Assembly: GCA_016788425.1 (NCBI GenBank)
Contig: JAEURQ010000004.1
Location: forward strand, 62,001 to 126,000
Source of the DNA: Chthonomonas sp.
GTDB taxonomy: Bacteria; Armatimonadota; Fimbriimonadia; Fimbriimonadales; Fimbriimonadaceae
DNA: 64,000 bases
Direction of reading: 5' to 3'
The notes under the pieces were generated by a model. It was not told where the DNA came from and searched no databases. It saw only the letters and a program-made list of their open reading frames with translations. The position numbers were made by a program, and so were the translations under genes. Positions 1 through 7,861 of the stretch are shown here, piece by piece (position 1 is the stretch's first letter; each line of letters begins with the position of its first letter).

Positions 1-373
1 ATGCCAAAGCGTCGGCATCTCGCATCAGCGAGGAGGGGTCGTTCAGGCTGGTGTCCGGATGCTTAAAGGTGTCGCTCGGACAGCGGAACATCTTGAAATT
101 GCGCGTGTAGGGAAGCAAAAGCTGCGGCCAGCGGCGGTCGTAAACCGGGGTTTGGTCGGTGTCGGAGCGGTACTGCGCTGGCATTAGGCCATCGTCGTAC
201 TCACTGGCGTAGAGGCCCGTTGCCAAGCCAAGTTGCTTCAATTGGGTGGCGCAAACGGCGTGCGTACCCTGAGCACGGGCGCGCTGGAACACGGGGAACA
301 ATAGAGCGCTCAAAATCGCGATGACCATGATCACCACAATGAGCTCAATTAAGGTAAATGCTCGCTCCCTCAT
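1..373 (-). CDS. Prepilin-type N-terminal cleavage/methylation protein (3' end outside window)
   Basis: The minus strand from ATG at 373 encodes MRERAFTLIELIVVIMVIAI, a type IV prepilin N-terminus: a short basic leader, the FTLIEL cleavage/methylation site with Glu at mature +5, then a hydrophobic helix. A globular part follows with CATQLKQLG, a YASEYDDG segment and a PQLLLPYT stretch, as in the abundant pseudopilins (H-X9-DG type) of Armatimonadota and Planctomycetota. The protein is probably processed by a prepilin peptidase and assembled or anchored at the inner membrane. The gene is cut by the window start after about 124 codons, so the C-terminal part cannot be judged. Confidence 0.85.
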   Translation of the reverse strand, partial: MRERAFTLIELIVVIMVIAILSALLFPVFQRARAQGTHAVCATQLKQLGLATGLYASEYDDGLMPAQYRSDTDQTPVYDRRWPQLLLPYTRNFKMFRCPSDTFKHPDTSLNDPSSLMRDADALA

Positions 374-391
374 GCCGCTACCTTGTTTATA

Positions 392-1156
392 TTAACGCAT
401 TTTGTGGGGATTTGTATAGATTTTTACCGAACCTATTTCAATTCCTCCTCGTTCGCGATACCAAACCACCATGCGGCTGTCGGCTTGGAAGGTGAAAATC
501 TTGCCTCGGGCGGAGGCCTGAGCCTGGCAAAAGTGCAGGATTCCCGAACCCACACCCTCGCGGCGACGTCGCGGCGCGACGCAGAGGTTATACATGCCGA
601 GCGATTCGGGGCGATCTACGAGCATCACCGCGCCTTCCGGCGGGCTGCCCGGCGAGCCACACACCCATAGCTCAAACGGCGAGCGCAAGTTGGCTTCCAT
701 GACAAACCGCCTTAGAGCCGGGTCGCGGCGACTGAAGAACGTGCCGACCATAAAGTCAATCACGGTGCGACGCTCGGCGTCGGTCTCCACCAGCCGCATC
801 GCGGCGGGCACATCGTCGGGGTCGGCGGGGCGGGTCATCAGGGCGAGCGAGTATTCCAGCGTGAAGCCCTCAGCCATGAGCCACAGCCCCAAGTCTTCGG
901 GCTGGTCGCCCGAAGCCTGAAACACGCGAAACGCCTTGCTTCGCCCCGATGCCAACCGGAAATCCGCGACGACCTGCGCGACGTCGGCCTCCGGAATCTG
1001 GCAGTCAATCACCATATTGCAAATCGTGAGCGGCGCGGTGGAGACGGTTTGCGTGAACTGGCCGCGCTGATGCACGCTTGTGCCGGGCACGTTTCGCGCG
1101 AGTTCGACATAGGTGTGTCGCAGATTGTCGCGGGCCGCGCGCAGATCGTCGTTCAA
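392..1156 (-). CDS. GNAT family N-acetyltransferase
   Basis: A 254-residue protein whose C-terminal third has the GNAT acetyl-CoA loop: a hydrophobic strand (YNLCVAP), then RRRREGVGSGIL, matching the Q/RxxGxG/A motif A. The N-terminal 110 residues show weaker similarity and may be a degenerate first GNAT domain. The substrate is unknown. The start is TTG at 1156, placed inside a 4-nt TTGA overlap with the stop of the hydrolase gene upstream (1153-1155), so translation is probably coupled. The first in-frame ATG downstream would remove a large part of the N-terminus. Confidence 0.8.
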   Translation of the reverse strand: MNDDLRAARDNLRHTYVELARNVPGTSVHQRGQFTQTVSTAPLTICNMVIDCQIPEADVAQVVADFRLASGRSKAFRVFQASGDQPEDLGLWLMAEGFTLEYSLALMTRPADPDDVPAAMRLVETDAERRTVIDFMVGTFFSRRDPALRRFVMEANLRSPFELWVCGSPGSPPEGAVMLVDRPESLGMYNLCVAPRRRREGVGSGILHFCQAQASARGKIFTFQADSRMVVWYRERGGIEIGSVKIYTNPHKMR

Positions 1157-2379
1157 AGCACGAAGCTCCAGCTGAGGCGGGGGCGCACGGGTTGCTTCGG
1201 CCCCACCGCCACGCCGATGCTCACGCTCTTACTCAGCTGGAAGTTGGGGTACAGCGAGATGTTGCGCGGCGACAGCTGGAGGCTCAGGTTGGCTCCGGCG
1301 GGGTCACCGAGCAGGTTCACACCGCCAAACACTTCGAGCCCTTGGTTCGGAGTGAGGCTCGCGCCAAAGCGCAGCGTGGGCGCGCGCAGGTTCCGCGGGC
1401 GATATCCGACTCCGGCGAACGCGCTCGCGAAAAACTCGGTTTGCGACCGCAGGATGGGCCGTGCGATGAGAACGCCACCGAAGTGGCCCGTATCCATGCG
1501 CTCGACGGCGGGGTTGCTCAGCGCGGCAATCAGGCGATCCGCCGACTGGCCCGGGATAATCGTGTCGAACTGGGCTCTGACCACCAGCGCCGGACGCGGC
1601 GCGCTTGCTTTCAGCAGCGGCTCGGGCTCCACGCTCGCGAGTTCGCGGCGCAGCCCATCCTCGGTGTAGCCTTGTCGCCGGAGTTCGTCGCGCACCGCGA
1701 CCACGCGGCTGGATCGCCATACGATGTGGGCGAGGTCCACGCCGCCAATAAGGTAGCACTGCGGGCCAATGCGCGGTTCCACGGCGCTTGCCGAGGCCGC
1801 CACAATCGCGCCGAGACTTGTGCCCGAGATGCCGATCGCGCCGCGCCGGAATTCGGGATGCGTTTCCATCCAATCAATCGTGCGGCGTACGTCTTGCGTG
1901 GCCTGCACCATCGTCTCGCGCAAGGCGGCGGGGTCGGGACGCACGGCGAGTTGACCGCTGGAAACTCCGCGCGGTGACCGCCGCATGTGGAACGGTAGGG
2001 TCATCAGCACGCAGCCAATGCCGCGCCGGTTGAGTTGGGCCACCATGCGCCGCTCCACCAAGTAGTCGGTCGCACCCCAATAGTGAAGAATAATCACCGT
2101 CGGCACCGGGTTCAGCTGGTCGGCGGGCAAACTGGCCTCCACGTACACGGTGTTGTTCTCCGGCGTGGCGGTCACCACGGCGCTGGGGAAACTCGCCGAG
2201 AAACTTCGCGAAATGTCGTTGGCGCGGCCCGCGATCCAGGGTTCGAACTGAATTTTTGGGGGCGCTTCGGTAATCGGCGGCAACTGAGCGTGGGCCATTT
2301 GCGCCAAGATGATAGGCAGAGCGATGATCCGCAACAGCCTCCTTGCCGCAAGTTTGACCTGGCTCGTAGTGCCCGCCAT
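1153..2379 (-). CDS. Exported alpha/beta hydrolase family protein
   Basis: From ATG at 2379 the protein begins with a signal peptide: basic region KLAARRLLR, hydrophobic IIALPIILA, AHA-Q cleavage. The catalytic part has a strand followed by HYWGATD, the nucleophile elbow GTSLGA, a candidate acid in VRAQFDTIIP and a candidate base in MDTGHFGG. This is the order Ser-Asp-His of alpha/beta hydrolases. The roughly 100-residue C-terminus (LRFGASLTP, LSLQLSPRN) is strand-rich and not typical of the fold. An open frame extends to 2463, but ATG 2379 is preferred because TAAACT lies 7 nt upstream (2387-2392). Its 5' end overlaps the divergent gene at 2324 by 56 nt. Substrate unknown. Confidence 0.75.
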   Translation of the reverse strand: MAGTTSQVKLAARRLLRIIALPIILAQMAHAQLPPITEAPPKIQFEPWIAGRANDISRSFSASFPSAVVTATPENNTVYVEASLPADQLNPVPTVIILHYWGATDYLVERRMVAQLNRRGIGCVLMTLPFHMRRSPRGVSSGQLAVRPDPAALRETMVQATQDVRRTIDWMETHPEFRRGAIGISGTSLGAIVAASASAVEPRIGPQCYLIGGVDLAHIVWRSSRVVAVRDELRRQGYTEDGLRRELASVEPEPLLKASAPRPALVVRAQFDTIIPGQSADRLIAALSNPAVERMDTGHFGGVLIARPILRSQTEFFASAFAGVGYRPRNLRAPTLRFGASLTPNQGLEVFGGVNLLGDPAGANLSLQLSPRNISLYPNFQLSKSVSIGVAVGPKQPVRPRLSWSFVL

Positions 2380-4315
2380 GGGTAACAGTTTAGACAACGA
2401 TTTCAATACGGTGTTGGGCCTCGCCGGGCTGGAGACGACCACCGCTCGCTTTGATCCGCTCATGGTGGGTCACTTTAACGATCGCAGCGGTGTCGCCCAA
2501 TTAGTAAACGCCGCGTGGACGAATCCGTGGCAGGCGGGCTTTATGCTTGATAGCGCGCGTCGCAGCGTAGACGCCACCGCCGGTTCGCCCGCCGACACCG
2601 TGAGCATGATGGCGCGGACGCTCGGCATCGCCACTCGCCGTAATTTGCTGGAAAGTCCGATCAAGCGGGTGATGAAGGAAACCTCGCAAAAGGGGTACCT
2701 CAAAACGCTCCTCACCAAGTTCAAAGCCGATGGCCAACTGGTGGGCGAAGTGCCTGATCTGAGTACGGTGCCGGAGGGCGCGCAGCAAGCCGCCAGCATC
2801 GTGCTTCGCACGATGGCCGACGCCGTCGTTCTACGGAATCTCGCGGTCGGGAGCCTCGCCGGGACGCCGCAAACCTTCCGCTCGATGATCGCGACCGGTT
2901 TGGAGAGCGACGATCCGGCGGAAGCCGCCCGCAACGAACGGACGCTGCGCGCCCTGGACCTACGACCGTTGTTCGCCGCGGGGAGCGATCTCGCCGAAGC
3001 CACCGTCGAGGCGCAAAACCTGCTTGGTACGGTCTCGCCGACGCAAAAATATCGCGTGATTTTTATGACCGCGTGGGGCACCGTGATTCTGAGTGGCGGA
3101 TCGAATGATCGCTACGAGGGCGACCTCGCGCTCGCGATTGACACCGGCGGCAACGATGTTTATGTGGACCTGCCGCGCAACAGCAGCCCCACCAATTGGG
3201 CGAGTGTGGTGGTGGATGCGGTCGGCGACGACCGCTACGTGAGCGACCCCGAACTGATCAGCACTGAGATGGGCAAGTTTGGCAAGCGCCGCATTCGCAG
3301 CGGGCTCGGACCGGCGGGAGCCGCGTTTGGGTTTGCCTTTATCTCTGATGGCGCGGGCGACGACCTGTACGCCAGCCACGAAACAGGGCTCGGATTCGCC
3401 ATCGCGGGCGGCGCGGCCATTTTCGACCGACGAGGTTCGGACCGCTATTACGGTTACAAAAACGCGATTGGCGGCGCGATTGGCGGGTTCGGTTTGGTGG
3501 AAGATGCGGCGGGGGACGACGTGTACTACGGGTTCACCCGAATTCAAGGTTTTGGCGGCACGCGCGGCGTGGGGTGCGTGATCGATCGCGCCGGTCGCGA
3601 CCAGTACGTGGCCGAGGACAAGATCATCGACTTCCCGAGCGCGCAATCGGCGCTGCACAACGTGAGCTTTGCGCAGGGCACCGGCGTGGGTCGGCGCGCC
3701 GATTACCTCGATGGCATGTCGCAGCCCGGAGGCGTCGGCCTGCTGTTTGATCTCGGCGGCAACGATCGCTACTCGTGTGGCGTGTTCGGTCAGGGCGCGG
3801 GCTACTGGTCGGGATTGGGCGGACTGCTGGACGTAGAAGGCGACGACAGTTATTCGGGCCAGTGGTACGTGCAGGGCTCGGCGGCGCACTTTGCAGTCGG
3901 CGTGCTGCGCGACATGCAGGGCGCGGACGTGTACACCGGCCCCATGAACATGGCGATGGGCGCGGGCCACGATTTTAGCGTCGGCGTGCTGCACGACGAC
4001 GGGTTGCAGAACGATCGGTACAACGCCGGCTCGCTGAGTTTGGGCGCGGCGAACGCCAACGGCATCGGGGTGTTCACCGACGAGGGTGGCGATGATTTTT
4101 ACAGCGCGACCGGCATTTGCCTCGGTCAATCCAGCGAAGCGCCCAAGGGCACGCTGCGCGAACGCGCGCTCAGTTTCGGTGTGTTTTGGGATGCCGGCGG
4201 CGAGGATAGCTATCCGGTGGCCGCGCCGTATGCCGGCAATGGCAAGCGCAGCACGAACTGGGCGTATCGTCAAGCGGCTCCGGAGAGTCAGGTCGGCGTA
4301 TTCCTTGACCGTTGA
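2324..4315 (+). CDS. Exported protein with about eleven G-x-D-x-Y repeats
   Basis: About 663 residues. The N-terminus (MIRNSLLAASLTWLVVPAMG) resembles a signal peptide; the first 230 residues look helical. From about residue 250 a short motif recurs every 30-45 residues: GGNDVY, VGDDRY, AGDDLY, RGSDRY, AGDDVY, AGRDQY, GGNDRY, EGDDSY, QGADVY, GGDDFY, GGEDSY. Each is preceded by an Asp and followed by a Gly-rich stretch. The motif resembles the RTX calcium loop (GGxGxDxUx) but units are far apart and carry a conserved Tyr. I do not recognise a named family; a surface beta-solenoid or propeller is an inference. ATG 2378 and ATG 2309 are alternative starts; 2378 would remove the signal peptide and the overlap with the divergent hydrolase gene. 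Confidence 0.75.
   Translation: MIRNSLLAASLTWLVVPAMGNSLDNDFNTVLGLAGLETTTARFDPLMVGHFNDRSGVAQLVNAAWTNPWQAGFMLDSARRSVDATAGSPADTVSMMARTLGIATRRNLLESPIKRVMKETSQKGYLKTLLTKFKADGQLVGEVPDLSTVPEGAQQAASIVLRTMADAVVLRNLAVGSLAGTPQTFRSMIATGLESDDPAEAARNERTLRALDLRPLFAAGSDLAEATVEAQNLLGTVSPTQKYRVIFMTAWGTVILSGGSNDRYEGDLALAIDTGGNDVYVDLPRNSSPTNWASVVVDAVGDDRYVSDPELISTEMGKFGKRRIRSGLGPAGAAFGFAFISDGAGDDLYASHETGLGFAIAGGAAIFDRRGSDRYYGYKNAIGGAIGGFGLVEDAAGDDVYYGFTRIQGFGGTRGVGCVIDRAGRDQYVAEDKIIDFPSAQSALHNVSFAQGTGVGRRADYLDGMSQPGGVGLLFDLGGNDRYSCGVFGQGAGYWSGLGGLLDVEGDDSYSGQWYVQGSAAHFAVGVLRDMQGADVYTGPMNMAMGAGHDFSVGVLHDDGLQNDRYNAGSLSLGAANANGIGVFTDEGGDDFYSATGICLGQSSEAPKGTLRERALSFGVFWDAGGEDSYPVAAPYAGNGKRSTNWAYRQAAPESQVGVFLDR
2377..2380. 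other. CCATGG junction shared by divergent start codons
   Basis: The hydrolase ATG (2379-2377, minus strand) and an in-frame ATG of the G-x-D-x-Y repeat gene (2378-2380, plus strand) lie on top of each other in one CCATGG hexamer. If the plus gene starts here it has no signal peptide; if it starts at 2324, both signal peptides are encoded on opposite strands of the same DNA. Confidence 0.5.
2387..2392 (-). promoter_or_regulatory. -10 element TAAACT, leaderless-type
   Basis: TAAACT on the minus strand ends 7 nt before the ATG at 2379 and no Shine-Dalgarno sequence is visible, so transcription probably starts at or next to the start codon. Confidence 0.5.
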
Positions 4316-4321
4316 GTCCGG

Positions 4322-4327
4322 TAGACT
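4322..4327 (+). promoter_or_regulatory. -10 element TAGACT upstream of the rhomboid operon
   Basis: TAGACT ends 9 nt before ATG 4337, with no purine-rich ribosome binding site between. It is only 6 nt after the stop of the preceding gene. Confidence 0.5.
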
Positions 4328-4336
4328 TGCCCCGGC

Positions 4337-5008
4337 ATGATTGCTGAGCGCGCGAACGAGCCGAGCCGCGTGATCCCGTATGTCACGTACACCCTGCTGG
4401 GGCTCAACGTGTTCATCTATCTTTGGGATCGCGGAGGCGGGCTATTTGGGCCGAGCGTTTCGTTTGCCGACCTCGCCATGCGACCATCCGAGGTCGTGCG
4501 CGCCGTCAAAGGCAACGGCTATCCGCCCGCGTTAGGCACCCTGTTCACGAGCCTGTTTCTGCACGGCAACTTCCTGCACTTGCTCAGCAACATGATCTTT
4601 CTGGGCACGTTTGGCGGTGAGGTCGAAGAGGCGTTTGGCAGCTTCAAATTCATGTTGCTCTACCTGTTTTGGGGTGTGTTTGCGTGCCTCGCGCACGTGC
4701 TGGTGATGCCTCACTCCTCGACTCCGCTGCTGGGCGCGTCGGGCGCAATCGGCGGCATTCTCGGTTGCTATTTCTTGCTGTATCCCGCGAACGTCATCAC
4801 GGTCGCGATTCTCGTGGTGACCTTTGATGTCGCCGCGTGGATTCTGCTTGGCCTCTGGTTTCTCTACCAAATTTTGGTGCCCCAGGACGGCGTGGCCAAC
4901 TGGGCCCACGTTGGTGGATTTCTTGCGGGCATGCTGTCCGTCCTGATTCTCGGTGGAAAGCAACGAATCTTGGCCAACCTCAACGCGGGAGAGCAGCGAG
5001 TTGCGTAA
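4337..5008 (+). CDS. Rhomboid family intramembrane serine protease
   Basis: A 223-residue protein with six or so hydrophobic segments. It carries the rhomboid catalytic dyad: Ser135 in GASGAIGG and His191 in NWAHVGGF. The helix-2 HxxxN motif is present as HLLSN (residues 81-85), and the L1-loop region is recognisable after residue 25. It cleaves transmembrane helices of substrates within the inner membrane; the substrate is unknown. It is first in an overlapping operon with DUF5693, csaB and a large OM barrel, which suggests a role in envelope protein maturation (inference). The downstream gene begins before this one ends. Confidence 0.93.
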   Translation: MIAERANEPSRVIPYVTYTLLGLNVFIYLWDRGGGLFGPSVSFADLAMRPSEVVRAVKGNGYPPALGTLFTSLFLHGNFLHLLSNMIFLGTFGGEVEEAFGSFKFMLLYLFWGVFACLAHVLVMPHSSTPLLGASGAIGGILGCYFLLYPANVITVAILVVTFDVAAWILLGLWFLYQILVPQDGVANWAHVGGFLAGMLSVLILGGKQRILANLNAGEQRVA

Positions 5009-6821
5009 GCTCCCCGGCTGGTTGCTGGCCATCGCCGTGTTGCTCATTTTGGTGGGCGCCGGAGCCTCGCTGCGAGCCCGAGTGGCCGTGGAAGAAGGCA
5101 ACAAATCCACGGGTATCGTCCTCGAATGGTCGGTAGTGAGCGACCTCGCTTCCGCGCAGGGCATCTCAGAGGGGCAAGCCCTGGCGAGTCTTAAGCAGCA
5201 GGGCCTCACCCACGTTGCGCTGAGCGAAGACGTGGGCAGCGAACTCTTTGGCCGTGGCCTTGTGCGCTTCGATCCCGAACAGAATTTGTATCTTGGCAAC
5301 TGGCGCGGGCTCGCCCGCATCACCACCGCCCTGAAGGTGAAGTACGGCCAGTCGCGGCCGGTGCGGCAGCACTTCGACCGCGATTCCGTGCTCGATGGTC
5401 GCGGCCTCGCGCTCGACACCTTGCAATCCCTTCCCCTAGGGCTCGATCCCCTTGCCGCGCAAACGGTCAAAAAGGCGGGGCTCGGCATTGTCGCTCGCCT
5501 CATCAATGCGCCCGGAATGACGCCCAAGCGCATCAAGCGCACTCTAGTGTCCGCCCACGGCTATGGCGCGAACTACTATTTGCCGCTCGGCGAACAGGTG
5601 CTCGGGTTCCGCGATTCGATAAATCGCACGGCGGAGGCGTTGGAAGAAACCGGGATGATGTACGCCACGCCCGAATTCAGCAAAATCGCGGGCGACGCCA
5701 AGCTCGCCGAGGCGGCCAAGCGCTACGTCGTGCGGCTCCACCCGATCCAATCGGCGGAGGTTGATAAGCTTGGCCCGGCCGATTTCATCGAACGCTTTGT
5801 CAAGGCGAGCCGCGAGCGGGGCATGCGCCTGCTCCTGGTGCGCCCGATTAACACAAGCGCCGACAAGCCGATCGTGCGGCTCGGCGACGACCTGAAGGCA
5901 TTGACCCGCGCGCTCATCAAAGAAGGCGCGGTGGTGGGCGAACCCCGGCCCTACTCGATTCCCGAAGTCCCGGCTTGGTCCGGGCTGGTTATTCGCATCG
6001 GTATCGCGATTGCCGCGGTTTGGCTGGCGATGGCGATCGCCGCAACGCCCATGGCGGCGATCATCGGCGCGCTCCTCGCCGTGGTCACCATGCTCAGCCC
6101 GAAGTTCGGCGCGCTCATCGGCGCGATGATCTTCCCCGTGATCGGTTACGTGCTGTGGACGCGCGGTTGCCGCTGGCATCCAGTCGCGCGGTTCTTCCTG
6201 CTCTCGTTCACCAGTCTGGTAGGCGGACTCTGCGTGAGCGGGTTGCTCAACTCGCTCGACACGCTGCTAAAAATTGAGGTGTTCTCGGGCGTGCTGGCGG
6301 CACTGATGCTGCCGCTCGTCGCCATTTTCCTGTGGCTCTTGGTGGGCCGCATTTCGCTGAAAGAACTCGGCCAGCAGCCCCTGAAAATCGGGCAACTCAT
6401 CATGGGTTTGTTCGGGTTTGTGGTGCTGGCGTTCATGGCCATGCGCTCAGGGAACGACGCGCCCGGTGGCGTCAGCGGGTTGGAACTCAAGTTCCGCAGC
6501 CTGCTGGAGCAATTTTTGATCGTCCGGCCCCGCACCAAGGAGTTCCTGCTGGGGCACCCCGCGCTCATGATCGGGCTATTTTTGGAAAACCGCGAATCCG
6601 AGCGTGACCAATCGCTGGGCGCGCTCCTTTTGGCCGTCGGGGCGATCGGCCAAACAAGCATTGTCAACACGCTTTGCCACCTTCACACGCCGCTGATCAT
6701 TGGGCTCACCCGCATCGGCGTCGGGTTGGTGCTGGGCGCACTATTTGGGATCCTGGGCTGGGCCGTTATTCGCGGGTTGGCCACAATGAAGAGAACGATT
6801 GCATGGCGAAACGAATCTTAG
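5001..6821 (+). CDS. DUF5693 family membrane protein
   Basis: About 606 residues. One N-terminal membrane segment (LPGWLLAIAVLLILVGAG) is followed by a soluble domain to about residue 330, then a cluster of about eight membrane segments. The soluble domain has the LEWSVVSDLASAQG opening and the GIVARLINAPGM and VVRLHPIQ stretches of DUF5693. This family is typically encoded next to csaB, as here, so a role in secondary cell-wall polymer or S-layer biogenesis is inferred. The frame opens at GTG 4953, but TTG 5001 is preceded by GGGAGAG at good spacing and overlaps the rhomboid stop by 8 nt. Molecular function is not known. Confidence 0.8.
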   Translation: MRKLPGWLLAIAVLLILVGAGASLRARVAVEEGNKSTGIVLEWSVVSDLASAQGISEGQALASLKQQGLTHVALSEDVGSELFGRGLVRFDPEQNLYLGNWRGLARITTALKVKYGQSRPVRQHFDRDSVLDGRGLALDTLQSLPLGLDPLAAQTVKKAGLGIVARLINAPGMTPKRIKRTLVSAHGYGANYYLPLGEQVLGFRDSINRTAEALEETGMMYATPEFSKIAGDAKLAEAAKRYVVRLHPIQSAEVDKLGPADFIERFVKASRERGMRLLLVRPINTSADKPIVRLGDDLKALTRALIKEGAVVGEPRPYSIPEVPAWSGLVIRIGIAIAAVWLAMAIAATPMAAIIGALLAVVTMLSPKFGALIGAMIFPVIGYVLWTRGCRWHPVARFFLLSFTSLVGGLCVSGLLNSLDTLLKIEVFSGVLAALMLPLVAIFLWLLVGRISLKELGQQPLKIGQLIMGLFGFVVLAFMAMRSGNDAPGGVSGLELKFRSLLEQFLIVRPRTKEFLLGHPALMIGLFLENRESERDQSLGALLLAVGAIGQTSIVNTLCHLHTPLIIGLTRIGVGLVLGALFGILGWAVIRGLATMKRTIAWRNES

Positions 6822-7861
6822 CGACGGGCTATTTTGGCGAAGGCAACCACGGCGACGACGCCATTCTTTTGGGGTTGTTGCAGGGGCTTTCGGGCAGCGG
6901 CGTGGATGTGCGCGTCATGTCGGGTCGCCCCGAGGAAACGCACCGTCTGTACGGCGTGCCCTCGTTTAGCCGTCGCGATCTCAAGATTTTTGATCGAGAG
7001 ATTCAGGCGGTGGACGCCCTCGTTTTTGCCGGCGGAAGCATCTTCCAGGATGTCACCAGCGTGCGCAGCGCGGCCTACTACGGCATGCTTATCAAGAAGG
7101 CTCGCGCGGCGGGCAAAAAGGTCATCATGCTGGGGCAAGGCGTGGGTCCGCTCAAAACCATGTGCGGCAAGTCCATCGCCACCAAGGCGTTCAGCGCCTG
7201 CACCGCCATCGCCGTGCGCGATCCGCAGTCGGCGGCGACGCTCAAGGGTCTGGGCGTGCGCGGCACGGTCAAACTCACCGGCGATCTGGCCTGGCTATTG
7301 CCGAGCCCCGAAGCGGGCGAGGTGGTGGACTTCCAACTCGGTGATCTGAAAACGGTCGGTCTAGCCCCGCGTCCGCATGGCAAGGGCGACCACGTGGTGA
7401 AGCTGTTCGGCGAACTTGCTCGGCTCCTTTTCCAAGCCAAGTTCCTGCCCGTGCTGGTCGAGCTCGACCAAAAGGAAGATGGGCCGCTCATCGTTGAGAT
7501 TGATAAGGCAATGGGCGGCAAGGTGCCCAGCGTGCGCCGCATGCCGACGCCGATGACCGTGCAGCAGCGCATCATGCGCATGGACTCGCTCATCGCGATG
7601 CGCCTGCATGCCGGGATTCTCGCCTCCACCGTGGGCGTGCCGTCGTTCATGGTGAGCTACGACCCGAAGGTCAACGCGTTTGCGCAGTTGGTTGACCTCC
7701 CGGCCGCTAACGTGAAAGACCTCACGCCGCAGCGACTCTTCGAAAACTTCCTGCAGTTCCAAAAGAACAAGGAGATTGTGATGAAGTCGTTCGCCGCGAG
7801 ATGCGTCCAACAAAGGGAAGCGGCGCAGCAAAACATCAGCCTGCTCCTCGAAAATCTTTGA
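6803..7861 (+). CDS. csaB: Polysaccharide pyruvyl transferase CsaB
   Basis: A 352-residue protein starting MAKRILATGYFGEGNHGDD, the CsaB opening in which the G-x-x-N-x-G-D-D motif belongs to the pyruvyl transferase fold. FAGGSIFQD, LGQGVGPL and the C-terminal RLHAGILAS are family landmarks. CsaB adds pyruvate ketals to a secondary cell-wall polysaccharide; the modified polymer binds SLH domains. It overlaps the DUF5693 gene by 19 nt. Upstream in-frame codons back to 6674 lie inside DUF5693 and do not resemble CsaB, so ATG 6803 is chosen. No SLH-domain protein is visible in the window. Confidence 0.92.
   Translation: MAKRILATGYFGEGNHGDDAILLGLLQGLSGSGVDVRVMSGRPEETHRLYGVPSFSRRDLKIFDREIQAVDALVFAGGSIFQDVTSVRSAAYYGMLIKKARAAGKKVIMLGQGVGPLKTMCGKSIATKAFSACTAIAVRDPQSAATLKGLGVRGTVKLTGDLAWLLPSPEAGEVVDFQLGDLKTVGLAPRPHGKGDHVVKLFGELARLLFQAKFLPVLVELDQKEDGPLIVEIDKAMGGKVPSVRRMPTPMTVQQRIMRMDSLIAMRLHAGILASTVGVPSFMVSYDPKVNAFAQLVDLPAANVKDLTPQRLFENFLQFQKNKEIVMKSFAARCVQQREAAQQNISLLLENL

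Noticed and set aside
2960-4273. 437-codon minus-strand frame
   Set aside because: Antisense shadow of the G-x-D-x-Y repeat gene, produced by high GC third positions; composition is Ala/His/Arg-rich with no domain.
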